Shown piece by piece: positions 47,123-56,057 of a DNA stretch of 64,000 nt (positions within the stretch are counted from its first letter, which is position 1; each line of letters opens with the position of its first letter). This DNA comes from Reyranella sp. (GTDB lineage: Bacteria; Pseudomonadota; Alphaproteobacteria; Reyranellales; Reyranellaceae). Below the pieces are notes generated by a model. It ran no database searches, had not been told where the DNA came from, and saw only the letters and a program-made list of their open reading frames with translations. The position numbers and the translations under genes are program-made. The stretch covers positions 27,505 to 91,504 of the forward strand of contig NZ_SCVC01000002.1 of the NCBI RefSeq assembly GCF_004297405.1, given 5' to 3'.

Positions 47123-48936
47123 GCCGCTTTCTGGGCCACTCCGGCCTCGCGGGCAACGTCGGCCGGCACGCGCACCGGCATGTCGAGCAGCATCTGCGCG
47201 AAGGCCTTGGCCAACGGATCGGCCTTGAGCGAGGCCATGCCACCACCGCCCAGCGCCTGACGCAGAAGGAAGTTGAAGCCCTTGATGCCGGGCAGCCGCC
47301 AGCGCGTCACCTTGCCGTTGATGCGATGGGCGAAGTACTTCGCCACCGCCTCTTCCGTCACTTCGGAGTCGAGGATCGGTTCGTACTCGGGCTTGCGGGC
47401 AAAGATACCGATATTGGCATTGTCGCCCTTGTCGCCCGAACGACCATAGGCCAGCGCGATCAGCGGTACCGTCTCAGTATCACCCGCCAGCAACGCCGAC
47501 GCCGGCGGGCGTTCGGTCGGCAGAGACGCTGCCGTGAAGCCCCCACTTCGCGCGCCCTCCTGCATCGGAATGGCGCGGCCATCGACCTCGACGGTGACCG
47601 GCACCATCGACTTCGGTACCAGGCAGGAGAACATGCGGATCACCGGCGACGGCGAGACACGACCCGCGCCGAAACTGCCCGCCATGCCGACCACGCCGCC
47701 GGTCGACATCGGCGCAATCTCGCGGCCGAGCAGCGACAGTGCCTCCTTCTGGTCGTGCTTCGCCGCGATCTTCACCACGACCTCGCGCGCATCAGCGGTG
47801 CGGGAATGCGGCCCGTAGGTCGCCTCGCTGCCGATCACCTCGATGCTGACGTCGCGATAGTCCGCCATGTTCTTCTCGGCGAACAGGCGGCGCGTCTTCT
47901 TGATGATGGATTCGGCGCTGTGCCGCCCCTTGGCCGCGGCCTCGCGCCCGCCCAGCATGAAGATCGAGCTGAACTTGAAACCGTCCGGCCAGGTCGTCGA
48001 GACCTTGTAGGTATCGGTCGCCGGCCGGCCCCTGGCGCCGGCGACACGCACGCGATCCTTGCCGACCTGTTCGTAGGTCGCGCCGGTGAAGTCGCAGACC
48101 ACGTCGGGCACGATGTAGGCGCGCGGATCGCCGATCTCGTAGAGCATCTGTTCGGCGACCGTCGCCGTCGAGATCAGGCCACCCGTGTTCTCGGGCTTGC
48201 CCAGCACGAAGGCGCCGTCGGCTTCGACCTCGGCCACCGGGAAGCCCATGTTGTCGTAGTCCGGCACCAGCCGCCAATCGGTGAAGTTGCCGCCGTTGCA
48301 CTGCGCGCCGCATTCGATGATGTGGCCGCACAGCGTGCCCGCCGCCAGACGGTCGTGATCGTCCATGCCCCAGCCAAAAGCGTGGATCAGCGCTCCCAGG
48401 GTCACCGCGGAATCGACGCATCGGCCGGTGATCACCACGTCGGCGCCCTCGTCGAGCGCGCGGGCGATCGGAAAGCCGCCGAGATAGGCGTTCATACTGA
48501 CGATCTTCGCCGGCAGTTCCGCACCGGTATCCATCTCACGCACGCCTGCCGCGCGGAACTCCTCGATCCTCGGCAGGATATCGTCGCCCGTCACGATGGC
48601 GACCTTGAGCTTCACGCCGGCCGCCTCGCAGGCTTTCAACACGGCATCGCGACAGGCCTGCGGATTCACGCCGCCGGCATTGGTCACGACCTTGATCTTC
48701 TTCTCGGCGATCTCGCGCGCCAGCGGCGCCATCACGGCGGTCACGAAATCGGTGGCATAGCCCGCCTGCGGGTTGCGCAACTTCTGCGCCGCCATGATCG
48801 ACATGGTGACTTCGGCGAGATAGTCGCTGACCAGATAGTCGACATTGCCGTGCCGTACGAGCTGCACTGCAGCCGTCTCGGTGTCGCCCCAGAAGCCGGA
48901 ATGACAGCCGACACGGACGGTTTTCTTCTGAGCCAT
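47119..48936 (-). CDS. AtuA-like acyl-CoA/terpene utilisation protein (DUF1446)
   Basis: 605 residues from ATG 48936 (MAQKKTVRVGCHSGFWGDTE). Motifs of the DUF1446/AtuA family: DYLVSDYLAEVTMS, NAGGVNPQACRDAV, ITGRCVDSAVTLG, GHIIECGAQCNGGNFTDW. The C-terminal domain (LAYGRSGDKGDNANIGIFAR) matches the AtuA-like accessory domain, here fused rather than separate. Family members occur in acyclic-terpene and branched acyl-CoA degradation, but the chemistry is not established. It follows the enoyl-CoA hydratase by 44 bases, supporting an acyl-CoA catabolic role. Confidence 0.87.
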   Translation of the reverse strand: MAQKKTVRVGCHSGFWGDTETAAVQLVRHGNVDYLVSDYLAEVTMSIMAAQKLRNPQAGYATDFVTAVMAPLAREIAEKKIKVVTNAGGVNPQACRDAVLKACEAAGVKLKVAIVTGDDILPRIEEFRAAGVREMDTGAELPAKIVSMNAYLGGFPIARALDEGADVVITGRCVDSAVTLGALIHAFGWGMDDHDRLAAGTLCGHIIECGAQCNGGNFTDWRLVPDYDNMGFPVAEVEADGAFVLGKPENTGGLISTATVAEQMLYEIGDPRAYIVPDVVCDFTGATYEQVGKDRVRVAGARGRPATDTYKVSTTWPDGFKFSSIFMLGGREAAAKGRHSAESIIKKTRRLFAEKNMADYRDVSIEVIGSEATYGPHSRTADAREVVVKIAAKHDQKEALSLLGREIAPMSTGGVVGMAGSFGAGRVSPSPVIRMFSCLVPKSMVPVTVEVDGRAIPMQEGARSGGFTAASLPTERPPASALLAGDTETVPLIALAYGRSGDKGDNANIGIFARKPEYEPILDSEVTEEAVAKYFAHRINGKVTRWRLPGIKGFNFLLRQALGGGGMASLKADPLAKAFAQMLLDMPVRVPADVAREAGVAQKAA

Positions 48937-48980
48937 GTTCGCCCTCAATTCCTCGGATTGCCGATCGACGACCGCTGTCG

Positions 48981-49769
48981 CTACTTCTTTTTGCGATTGA
49001 TGAACGCGCCCATGCGCTCGATATGCTCGCCCTCGGCGACCGACTGGGCGAAGGCATCGATGCCGGCCTGCACCGCCTCGTCGAGCGGCAGCCGCTCCCA
49101 GCGCCGCATCAGGCGCTTCTGCGCCCGCACGGCCAGCGGCGTCGCCTCCTGTGCAATCGATTGCACGCAATGCTCGATGGCTGCGTCGATCTTCGCCTCC
49201 GGTACCACGATCTCGACCAGACCCCAGGCTTCGGCCTTGGCGGCGTCGATGTTCTCGCCGGTGAGCAGCAGCCACGACGTGCGGCCCCAGCCGATCAGGC
49301 GTGGCAGGAGCGCGGCCTCGACCACCGAGGGAATGCCGACCTTGACCTCGGGCATGCCGAAATGCGCCGTGTCGGTCGAGATGCGGATATCGCATGCGGC
49401 CGCCACTTCGAGGCCACCGCCCAAGGTGTAGCCTTCGAGCTTGCAGATCACCGGCACCGGACAGTCGCGGATTGCCTGGCAGAGCTTGTGGATCAGGGTG
49501 ATGAAGGCGCGGCCGTCTTCCGACGTCTTCATGCCGGCCATGTGGTTGATGTCAGCGCCGCCGATGAAGGCCTTGCCACCGCTGCCGGAGAAGACGACGG
49601 CGCGCAACTCGGCTTCCTGCGAGAGCGTGTGGAACGCCGCAATGAGATCCTGAAGCGCTGCCGGATTGACGACATTCAGGCGCCGCGAATTGTCGAACAC
49701 GACATGCGCCACAACGCCCGCTTCGCGCTTCTCCCGCCTGATCTCGACCTTGTGCGCAGCTGACGCCAT
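48981..49769 (-). CDS. Enoyl-CoA hydratase/isomerase family protein
   Basis: 262 residues from ATG 49769. Crotonase motifs: FDNSRRLNVVNPAALQDL, the oxyanion-hole region GSGGKAFIGGADINHM and the second one KLEGYTLGGGLEVAAACDIRI, then FGMPEVKVGIPS. Asp/Gly-rich active-site residues are typical of this broad superfamily, so hydratase versus isomerase or other chemistry is open. First gene of an operon with the AtuA-like protein and GNAT; the thioesterase gene is divergent. Confidence 0.9.
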   Translation of the reverse strand: MASAAHKVEIRREKREAGVVAHVVFDNSRRLNVVNPAALQDLIAAFHTLSQEAELRAVVFSGSGGKAFIGGADINHMAGMKTSEDGRAFITLIHKLCQAIRDCPVPVICKLEGYTLGGGLEVAAACDIRISTDTAHFGMPEVKVGIPSVVEAALLPRLIGWGRTSWLLLTGENIDAAKAEAWGLVEIVVPEAKIDAAIEHCVQSIAQEATPLAVRAQKRLMRRWERLPLDEAVQAGIDAFAQSVAEGEHIERMGAFINRKKK

Positions 49770-49863
49770 GATGTTTCGCTCCGTGGCTTTTCGGAAGGGG
49801 TTGATTCTCCTATTAGAGCCCCGCAAGAACGCACCACAAGAGCCAACAGCTAGGTCCCAGCCC

Positions 49864-50799
49864 GTGCCCGATACCGCCGCCTACACTGTCCCCGATCTCG
49901 CCGGCTGGGGCCTCGACCTCTCCCGCTACTCGGTCTTCGTGCCGTCCGATCCGTTCGAGGATCGCGTCGGTCCGTTCTTCTTTCACATCGGCGCGGATGC
50001 ACGTGCAGCCGACGCCGTGCATTGCGTGCTGCCGACCCATGCCGCGCACGCGAACTATGCTGGCGGCGTCCATGGCGGCGCGCTTCTCACCTTCGCCGAC
50101 TACGCCCTCTGCCTCATTGCCGGCCGCGCCGCCGACGGCGGCACCAACAGCTCCTTCGCGCTGACCGTGAGCATCGCTTGCGAGTTCGTCGACGCTGCCA
50201 AGATCGGCCCGCCGCTGGAAGCACGTGGCGAGCCCCTGCAGGTAACGGGGCGCCTCGCCTTTGCCCGCGGCCGGATCACCCAGGAAGGCCGCACCGTGGC
50301 CCTGTGGTCGGGTGTCTGCCGCCACGTGGCGCGCGCCAAGGCGATGGCGCGCAAGGACGAGAACGCGCCGCGTCACATCGAGGCCAAGTCGGTCGAGCAG
50401 GTCGTGCCGGCGGGCTTCGAGCTGTTCGACAAGGCCAGCGCCTATTCGCGCGGCATCGGCCCGGTCTATGTGCGGCAGGAGGCGGATGACGTCTCGCTGG
50501 TCCAGCCGACCGGCCTGCACATGTGCAACTCCGGTGGCGCGCTGCACGGCGGCTACATGATGAGCTTCGCCGACACCGCCATCACCCGCGCCGCCTCGCT
50601 GGTCACCGGCATGGCGCCCTCGACGGTGTCCTTCGCCGCCGAATTTCTCTCAGCTGGTGATCCCACTGTGCCGATCACCACGCGTGTCGAGATCCCGCGC
50701 CGCGGCAAGTCGATCGCCTTCCTGCGCGGCCTGCTCGAACAGAATGGCCGGGCGCTGCTCTCCTATTCAGCGACGATGCTGCTGCGCCCGCGCGGCTAG
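49864..50799 (+). CDS. Double-hotdog acyl-CoA thioesterase (PaaI-like)
   Basis: 311 residues from GTG 49864; upstream in-frame ATGs would overlap the divergent hydratase. Two hotdog domains in tandem: the first has NYAGGVHGGALLTFADYAL, the second NSGGALHGGYMMSFADTAI, each with the HGG-x(n)-FAD pattern and a catalytic Asp position of PaaI/YbgC-like thioesterases. It probably hydrolyses an acyl-CoA made or used by the neighbouring catabolic operon. Cytoplasmic. Confidence 0.85.
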   Translation: MPDTAAYTVPDLAGWGLDLSRYSVFVPSDPFEDRVGPFFFHIGADARAADAVHCVLPTHAAHANYAGGVHGGALLTFADYALCLIAGRAADGGTNSSFALTVSIACEFVDAAKIGPPLEARGEPLQVTGRLAFARGRITQEGRTVALWSGVCRHVARAKAMARKDENAPRHIEAKSVEQVVPAGFELFDKASAYSRGIGPVYVRQEADDVSLVQPTGLHMCNSGGALHGGYMMSFADTAITRAASLVTGMAPSTVSFAAEFLSAGDPTVPITTRVEIPRRGKSIAFLRGLLEQNGRALLSYSATMLLRPRG

Positions 50800-50808
50800 C
50801 GCGGCCAG

Positions 50809-51135
50809 CTAACGCGGGATGCGTGCCTGGTCGGCGACGCGCTGCACTTCCAGGCTGATCCTGTCGTGCAAGCGGCGCACGCCTGCGAGATCGCTGGCTT
50901 TGGCGGCGCACTCCACAGCCTCGGCAACGCGGCCGAGCTCCGTCGCCCCGATCATGCCGGAAGCGCCTTTCAAGCGATGGGCCGCCCTGGCAATCGCACG
51001 GAGATCGTCGGTATCGCGCATCTCGCGTTCAGCGCCGCGCGCGGTATCGAGAAAGTCGCGCTCGACTTCGGCCAGCACACCGGGATCATCGCCGAACAGT
51101 TCGGCCAGTCTCGCGCGGTCATAAACCTCGCTCAC
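50809..51135 (-). CDS. Hpt phosphotransfer protein
   Basis: 108 residues from GTG 51135, overlapping the kinase stop (GTGA). The Hpt helix bundle has its phospho-accepting His at 53 in [17 protein letters not shown], the family signature. It passes phosphate from the receiver of the hybrid kinase to a response regulator. Tight coupling to the kinase shows they form one relay. It converges with the thioesterase gene ten bases away. Confidence 0.93.
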   Translation of the reverse strand: MSEVYDRARLAELFGDDPGVLAEVERDFLDTARGAEREMRDTDDLRAIARAAHRLKGASGMIGATELGRVAEAVECAAKASDLAGVRRLHDRISLEVQRVADQARIPR

Positions 51136-53042
51136 GTCGCGCGCTCCGGCGTCGCGGGAGCAAGCCAAGCGTCGAGCGTAGCCCGCAACTGGTCGATACT
51201 CATGGGCTTGGTAATGAAGCCGTCCATGCCGGCCGCGCGGCTGCGCCGTTCCTCGTCTTCGTGCGTGCTCGCCGTCATCGCGAGGATGGGTGTGCGGCCT
51301 CGCCCTTCGCCGGCCTCGACGGCGCGGATGCGCCGCGCCAGATCGAAGCCATCCATGGACGGCATCTGCAGATCGGCCAGCACAAGGGCGTAACTGCCCC
51401 AGCTCCAGAGCCGCAGGGCCTCTTCGCCACTGGCCGCGACGTCGGTCGCGGCTCCTGCCAGGTCGAGCTGCCGGGCAAGGATCTTGCGGTTAACGGCATT
51501 GTCGTCGACGACCAGGACACGGCCATCGAGCCGGCCAACCGCAGGCGGCGGCGGAGCCGGCAACGAGAGCGTGGCGATTGGAGCTTCAGCCGACGCCGCT
51601 TCCAATCGCACCGTCACGGTGAACGTCGAGCCGACACCGGCCTCGCTTTGCAGCTCGACGGTTCCCTGCATTGCCTCGGCCAGGCGCCGCACGATGGACA
51701 GGCCAAGGCCGGTACCGCCGAAACGGCGCGTCGTCGAACTGTCGGCCTGCACGAAGGGCTGGAACAGGCGGCTCTGCTGGTCCGGCGTCAACCCGATGCC
51801 TGTATCGGAGACGCGAATGCGGAGCGTTACCGCGTCCGGATCGTCGGTGGCTGGTCCATGCTCCAGCACGAGCCGCACCGAGCCCTTTTCTGTGAACTTG
51901 ATGGCGTTGCCCAATAGATTGAACAGTATCTGCCGCAAGCGAACCGGATCGCCGATCACGCGTTCGGGCACGTCGTCTGCGACTGACGCCGAGAGCGCCA
52001 ATCCCTTGGCCGCGGCTTGCGGCAACAGCGTCTCGGCAGCCCCCTCGATCAGCTCGGTCGTCGAAAGCTCGAGCCGTTCGAGGTCGAGACGGCCCGCCTC
52101 GATCTTCGAGAAATCGAGGATGTCGTCGATGATTCTGAGTAACGAGGATGCCGAGTAGCGCACCGTGCTCAGCGCCCCGAGCTGCTCCGCAGAGAGCGGC
52201 GTGCGCTCCAGCACATCGATCATCCCTAGCACGCCGTTCATGGGCGTACGGACCTCGTGGCTGACCGTGGCGAGGAAGGTCGACTTCGCCTGGTTAGCCT
52301 CCTCCGCTTCGCGCTGCGCCACGAGCGCGGCATCGCGGGCGATGCGCGCCTCGTCGTAGGCGACCTGCAGGCGGCGGGCGAGTTCCTCCTTCTCATAGGC
52401 GAGCGCGATATTGTCGTACTGCCAGCGATGCACATCGCGGACATAGGCCATCAGGTGGCCGACATAGGCACCGCCGGCGATGCCGACGAGCTGATAGAAA
52501 GGATCGGCCGAAATCAACAGCACGAGAAGCAGCGGCGCCGTCGTGGCGACGGCGAAGGCATAGTAGGTCGGCGGATGGGCGGACCGGATCGGCACTGCTG
52601 TCGTGATGGTAGCCAGCAGAACTAGCCCCAGCAGCATACGCGGCAGTTCGTAGGGCTGGGCCGCCAGCAGGAAACCTGCCCAGCCCCAGCAGGCGCCGGC
52701 CAGGAACGAGAGGCCCGCGAACCACCATCCCCAGCGCAGGACCTCCGCGTCATTTGCACGGACCTGGTTGAAACCGTGCCGCAGCAGGTCAAAGCCCGCC
52801 GTCACCGCGAGATGCGCCGCGAATGGGCCGACCAATTGCCAGAGATCGATCTGACGCCAGTAGATGGCAGCGATCACCGGCCACAGGACGAGCGAAAAAT
52901 AACGCGACTGCGCCGAGCCATCGAACAGGCGCCGGATCAGTTCGGCCCGGACGAAGGCTTCCTGGTGGGCCGGATCAGCGTCCACCGCCGGTGACGCAGC
53001 GGGTTCGGCAGCGGAGCGCGAAGCAAAAAAGAGCGAGGCCAT
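51132..53042 (-). CDS. Hybrid sensor histidine kinase with receiver domain
   Basis: 636 residues. About six N-terminal membrane helices (to 210) with little periplasmic loop, a coiled signalling helix, HisKA with phospho-His262 ([16 protein letters not shown]), HATPase ([27 protein letters not shown]) and a C-terminal receiver ([14 protein letters not shown], phospho-Asp557 in [15 protein letters not shown]). It senses an unknown membrane or intracellular cue and feeds the overlapping Hpt. Divergent from the response regulator (about 120 bases). Confidence 0.95.
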   Translation of the reverse strand: MASLFFASRSAAEPAASPAVDADPAHQEAFVRAELIRRLFDGSAQSRYFSLVLWPVIAAIYWRQIDLWQLVGPFAAHLAVTAGFDLLRHGFNQVRANDAEVLRWGWWFAGLSFLAGACWGWAGFLLAAQPYELPRMLLGLVLLATITTAVPIRSAHPPTYYAFAVATTAPLLLVLLISADPFYQLVGIAGGAYVGHLMAYVRDVHRWQYDNIALAYEKEELARRLQVAYDEARIARDAALVAQREAEEANQAKSTFLATVSHEVRTPMNGVLGMIDVLERTPLSAEQLGALSTVRYSASSLLRIIDDILDFSKIEAGRLDLERLELSTTELIEGAAETLLPQAAAKGLALSASVADDVPERVIGDPVRLRQILFNLLGNAIKFTEKGSVRLVLEHGPATDDPDAVTLRIRVSDTGIGLTPDQQSRLFQPFVQADSSTTRRFGGTGLGLSIVRRLAEAMQGTVELQSEAGVGSTFTVTVRLEAASAEAPIATLSLPAPPPPAVGRLDGRVLVVDDNAVNRKILARQLDLAGAATDVAASGEEALRLWSWGSYALVLADLQMPSMDGFDLARRIRAVEAGEGRGRTPILAMTASTHEDEERRSRAAGMDGFITKPMSIDQLRATLDAWLAPATPERAT

Positions 53043-53073
53043 GAGCTCCGACGGCTGGGATGCAGGCCCGAGC

Positions 53074-53103
53074 TTATCAAAAAGATCAAGAATCGGCTAT
53101 AAT
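53074..53103 (+). promoter_or_regulatory. Promoter candidate for the response-regulator gene
   Basis: A perfect -10 TATAAT (53098-53103) is preceded 18 bases upstream by TTATCA (53074-53079, four of six matches to TTGACA). The short region is AT-rich compared with its surroundings. Confidence 0.55.
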
Positions 53104-53110
53104 TCCTTGA
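53086..53110. promoter_or_regulatory. Imperfect inverted repeat over the -10 box (operator candidate)
   Basis: TCAAGAAT and ATTCCTTGA face each other across eight bases centred on the -10 box, between the divergent kinase and regulator genes. A protein bound here could control both; self-control by the OmpR-type regulator is plausible but unproven. Confidence 0.5.
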
Positions 53111-53161
53111 ATAATAGTGGTATTTTGGCGTCATTGGTGAGTATTTATTTTGGATTCAATT

Positions 53162-53869
53162 ATGCAGCAGCCGTCCGTTTTGCTGGTCGAGGACGACGCG
53201 TTTCAGCGTAAGGCCGCCGAGACCTATCTGACGAACCATGACCTCAAGGTGATCGCCGTCGAGAACGGGGCGCAGATGCGTCGCCAGATCTCGCGCGCCA
53301 TGCCGGACCTCGTGCTCCTCGACGTACAGCTTCCCGGCCAGGAGGATGGCTTCTCGCTCGCCCGCTGGCTGCGCGAGAGCAACACCCGGGTCGGCATCAT
53401 CATGCTGACCGCTTCGGGCGACGCCGGGGACAAGGTGCAGGGGCTGGAGAGCGGTGCCGACGACTATGTCGCCAAGCCTTACGAACCGCGCGAGCTGCTT
53501 GCACGGTGCAAGAGCGTGCTGCGCCGCTCGGTCAACAAGGCGACGCCAGCGCGCCTCGAGCGCGTTCGCATGGGGCGTCACACGCTTGACCTGTCGCGTC
53601 GCGCGCTGTTCGACGAAGCCAACCAGGATGTCCCGCTGACCTCCGGCGAGTTCGATATCCTGAAGACCTTCGCCGAGAATCCCAACCGACCGCTGTCGCG
53701 GGACTGGCTGCTCGAAACCACCAGCCACCGCAGCCGCGATCCCTTCGACCGCGCAATCGACCTGCGCATCACCCGCATCCGCCGCAAGATCGAACCGGCC
53801 CCGAACAAGCCGACCGTGATCCGCACCGTGCGCGGCATCGGCTACATGTTCGTCCCGCCTATGGAATAG
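53162..53869 (+). CDS. OmpR/PhoB-family response regulator
   Basis: 235 residues from ATG 53162; a TTG four codons earlier is less likely. Receiver: VEDDAF, phospho-acceptor Asp54 in LVLLDVQLPG, TASGD and KPYEPREL. Winged-helix DNA-binding domain: PLTSGEFDILKTFAENP, LETTSHRSRDPFDRAIDLRITRIRRKIE, IRTVRGIGYMFVPP. Likely the output of the hybrid kinase-Hpt relay encoded divergently. Upstream of the tRNA gene. Confidence 0.95.
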   Translation: MQQPSVLLVEDDAFQRKAAETYLTNHDLKVIAVENGAQMRRQISRAMPDLVLLDVQLPGQEDGFSLARWLRESNTRVGIIMLTASGDAGDKVQGLESGADDYVAKPYEPRELLARCKSVLRRSVNKATPARLERVRMGRHTLDLSRRALFDEANQDVPLTSGEFDILKTFAENPNRPLSRDWLLETTSHRSRDPFDRAIDLRITRIRRKIEPAPNKPTVIRTVRGIGYMFVPPME

Positions 53870-53893
53870 GCCCCGGAATGGGCTAAAAGGGCG

Positions 53894-53912
53894 GCCCCGG
53901 CCCTGCCGGGGC
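53894..53912 (+). terminator. GC-rich stem-loop after the response regulator
   Basis: Perfect 7-bp inverted repeat (GCCCCGG / CCGGGGC) with a five-base loop, 24 bases after the stop and six before the tRNA. No T-tract follows, so it may not stop transcription fully and the tRNA could be read through. Confidence 0.4.
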
Positions 53913-53917
53913 GCTGG

Positions 53918-53993
53918 GGGCCCGTAGTTCAGCGGTTAGAACGAGCCGCTCATAACGGTTATGTCGCAGGTTCGAATCCTGCCGGGCCTACCA
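53918..53993 (+). tRNA. tRNA with CAU anticodon (probably Ile2)
   Basis: 76 bases with encoded CCA. Acceptor stem GGGCCCG/CGGGCCT (ending G-U), T-loop TTCGAAT and anticodon loop CTCATAA pair well; the anticodon stem is AGCCG/CGGTT with one G-U. CAU in this GG-rich frame is more like isoleucine tRNA modified by TilS than elongator Met, but sequence alone does not settle it; the initiator C1-A72 mismatch is absent. Confidence 0.85.
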
Positions 53994-54292
53994 CCCAGCC
54001 GCCGCCACTAACTCCCGAGACCGCCGGTTAGCCCAAAAGATCCAGTTTTCGCCACCTCTTCAGCCTGGAGTGGCACCAGAGACTGGCACCTTTGGCCGCG
54101 TCTGGAGCGAACTGGCCGTTTTGGGCCGAAACTCTCCGGAGCTCTTTTTCCCAGTCACTACTTTGCGCTCATAAACGGTGGCGCGACCGTCAGTACCCGC
54201 CACAAGCCTTTTCGCGACGCCACCCGCCGTAGCGAAGCCGAGGTGCCTGCAATCAAGGAACCGTTGCACGCCGTCACTCGAGGTACTGGCCA
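53994..54292. other. Region downstream of the CAU tRNA
   Basis: 299 bases. A minus-strand frame (54060-54542) overlaps here and would encode FLDCRHLGFATAGGVAKRL and YERKVVTGKK, but it also covers the LysR end in another frame and has no recognised family. It could be debris of an element that used the tRNA 3' end; no duplicate of the tRNA end was seen to its right. Confidence 0.35.
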
Positions 54293-55230
54293 TCAACTGG
54301 CGGGATCGCCTTTCACGCCCATTGTCTCCGCCTCGCAACGCCGCGCCGCCTCCCGGAAGGCCCTCAGGGCAGGATGTAACATGCGGTCGCGCCGCCACAT
54401 CAGGACATGTTCTGTACACATCCAAGGCGCATCGAACGGCAGGGCGACGAGGCCGAGTTGCTTGCGCAGCGTTTGCAGTGCCGCTTTTGGCGCAACGCCC
54501 AATGCATCCGATGCCGCGACGACCTCGCCGATGCCGGCCCACGATCCGCAGAGGATCGACGGCACAAAATTAAGCCCCCTCGCCGGCCATCGCCCCCATC
54601 GCCGACTCCGCCGGCAGATGCATGCCGATCCGACGCGGTGTGTACGTGCTGGCCAGCGGATACTGTGCCAGATCGGCCATCGTAACGGTCATGAGCTTGG
54701 CCAGAGGATGGCCCGCGCGGCAAATGAAGCTACCGCGCCGCCGCGGCAATCGTCCGATGACGATCTCTGAATTCTTGGGGCAGATCGCTCACCTCGCCGA
54801 CGGCGATGTCGATCTCCGCTGCCATCAGGGCGTTGGGCAACTGGGACCAGAAGTATTCGACGCTGCGTACCAGCAATCGTGGATGGGCCGCGCAAAGTTG
54901 CCCGATCGCCTTGCCCATCCAAACCTGGGTCGCAAACATACCCGCGCCGATGCGGAACTCGCCGATCTGGAGCCCCTGCAGCAACGCGATTTCCCGTCTT
55001 GTCTCACTCAGTTCCGACAGCATGCGGCGCGCGCGGTAGAGCACGATCCGCCCGAACTCGGTCGGTGCACATTCGGTCTTTCCGCGTTCAAAGAGGCGGG
55101 CGCCCAGCTCGCCCTCCAGCACCTGCAGCGCCCGGGTCAGCGACGGTTGCGAGACGCCCAGCGCCCGTGCCGCCCGACCGAAACTGCGATGGGTGTCGAT
55201 GGCGAGCGCAAACTCCAGGCGGCGGATCAT
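54293..55230 (-). pseudogene. LysR-family regulator with a frameshift
   Basis: From ATG 55230 the HTH is normal (FALAIDTHRSFGRAARALGV, SQPSLTRALQVLEGELGARLFER), followed by the first part of the substrate-binding domain to DIAVGEVSDLPQ. Near 54765 the sense moves by one base, continuing EIVIGRLPRRRGSFICRAGHPL, LASTYTPRRIG, LNFVPSILCGSWAGIG and ending RRDRMLHPALRAFREAARR. The total, about 312 codons, is full length for LysR. Only one indel is needed, so this is either a recent mutation or a sequencing error. It overlaps the membrane-protein gene by four bases. Confidence 0.85.
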
Positions 55231-56031
55231 TGAAACTCCAGAACTGACATGACGAGTGGCATTTCGTCGATGTTAGCTTTCAATGAGCCGATCGCAAACT
55301 CAGGCCAAATGCTCAGGAACCTGGCGCGCGCCCAGTCGGACAGAGCGACGTTGAAGATCATGCTGTAACTCGGCACCAGGCCGAAGGCCAACAGCAGAAC
55401 GGCGACGACCAACACCATCGATGTCGGAAAACTGCTCTCGGCATGGATCAGCCTGTCACTCCGGAGCAGCTCTCGGTGCTGCCGCAGGCCTAGCATGAAG
55501 GCGACGTGGTACCAGATTCCGACCACGAGCACGAGGATGGTCGACGATGAGGAAGTGCACCGCCATGGCGATCGTGTAAACCGCAAGCGCCAGCATCCCG
55601 CGCTCGACGCGATCGACCATCAGGTATCCGATCAGCGCGCTGTACGCCGCATAGCCGGCAAGCTGCAGCCAATAAACAGAATCGGCCCTGCCGGCGACGA
55701 TGGTTTCTCGCCGGCTCTCGCGGCGGACGAGCACCATGTGCTGCAATCCGTACATGACCACGAACGAAAGCTGGGCCAGCAGGTATATCTGTTGCTCGGC
55801 GAACAGCGTTCCCGGGCCCTTGGTTGCCTCCACGATGACCTTGCGCTGGAGCTCAAGCTCCGGCAGCACGTCGATGAAGATGTACGCGACCGATATGCCG
55901 GCCGCGGCGGAGATGTATCGGCGACGGGTCCAGAACTGCTCGGCTGCTTCGGTCTTCCCGGTCCAGCCTCCCATGAGATAGGCGCCTGCGACGATCAGGG
56001 CAGCGAGCAGTGAAACGTACTGGATTTCCAT
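55227..56031 (-). pseudogene. Integral membrane protein gene with a frameshift
   Basis: Starts at ATG 56031 (MEIQYVSLLAALIVAGAYLMGG). The first frame gives helices through FIDVLPELELQRK, QIYLLAQLSFVVMYGLQHMVL, YAAYSALIGYLMVD and LAVYTIAMAVHFLIVDH; within 55490-55560 the sense moves to a second frame (YHVAFMLGLRQHREL, FPTSMVLVVAVLLLAFGL, GSLKANIDEMP) and ends at 55227. The helix pattern and HFL-D/KANIDEMP blocks resemble bacterial seven-helix membrane proteins of unknown role distantly like ZIP transporters. One indel suffices; it could be sequencing error. ATGA-coupled to the LysR gene. Confidence 0.75.
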
Positions 56032-56057
56032 GAGCGCAGGCTCGTCACGCCCTGAGG

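Noticed and set aside
28314..53869. Long open frames opposite and out of phase with real genes (for example around 36340-37626, 47326-49431 and 28272-29387)
   Set aside because: They are the usual shadow frames of GC-rich genes, with Arg/Ala/Gly-rich translations and no motifs, overlapping well-identified proteins.
54060..54542. Minus-strand frame next to the CAU tRNA that could be an integrase or excisionase remnant
   Set aside because: Its right part is the LysR end in the wrong frame and the left part has no motif of a recombinase; no duplicate tRNA end was found.
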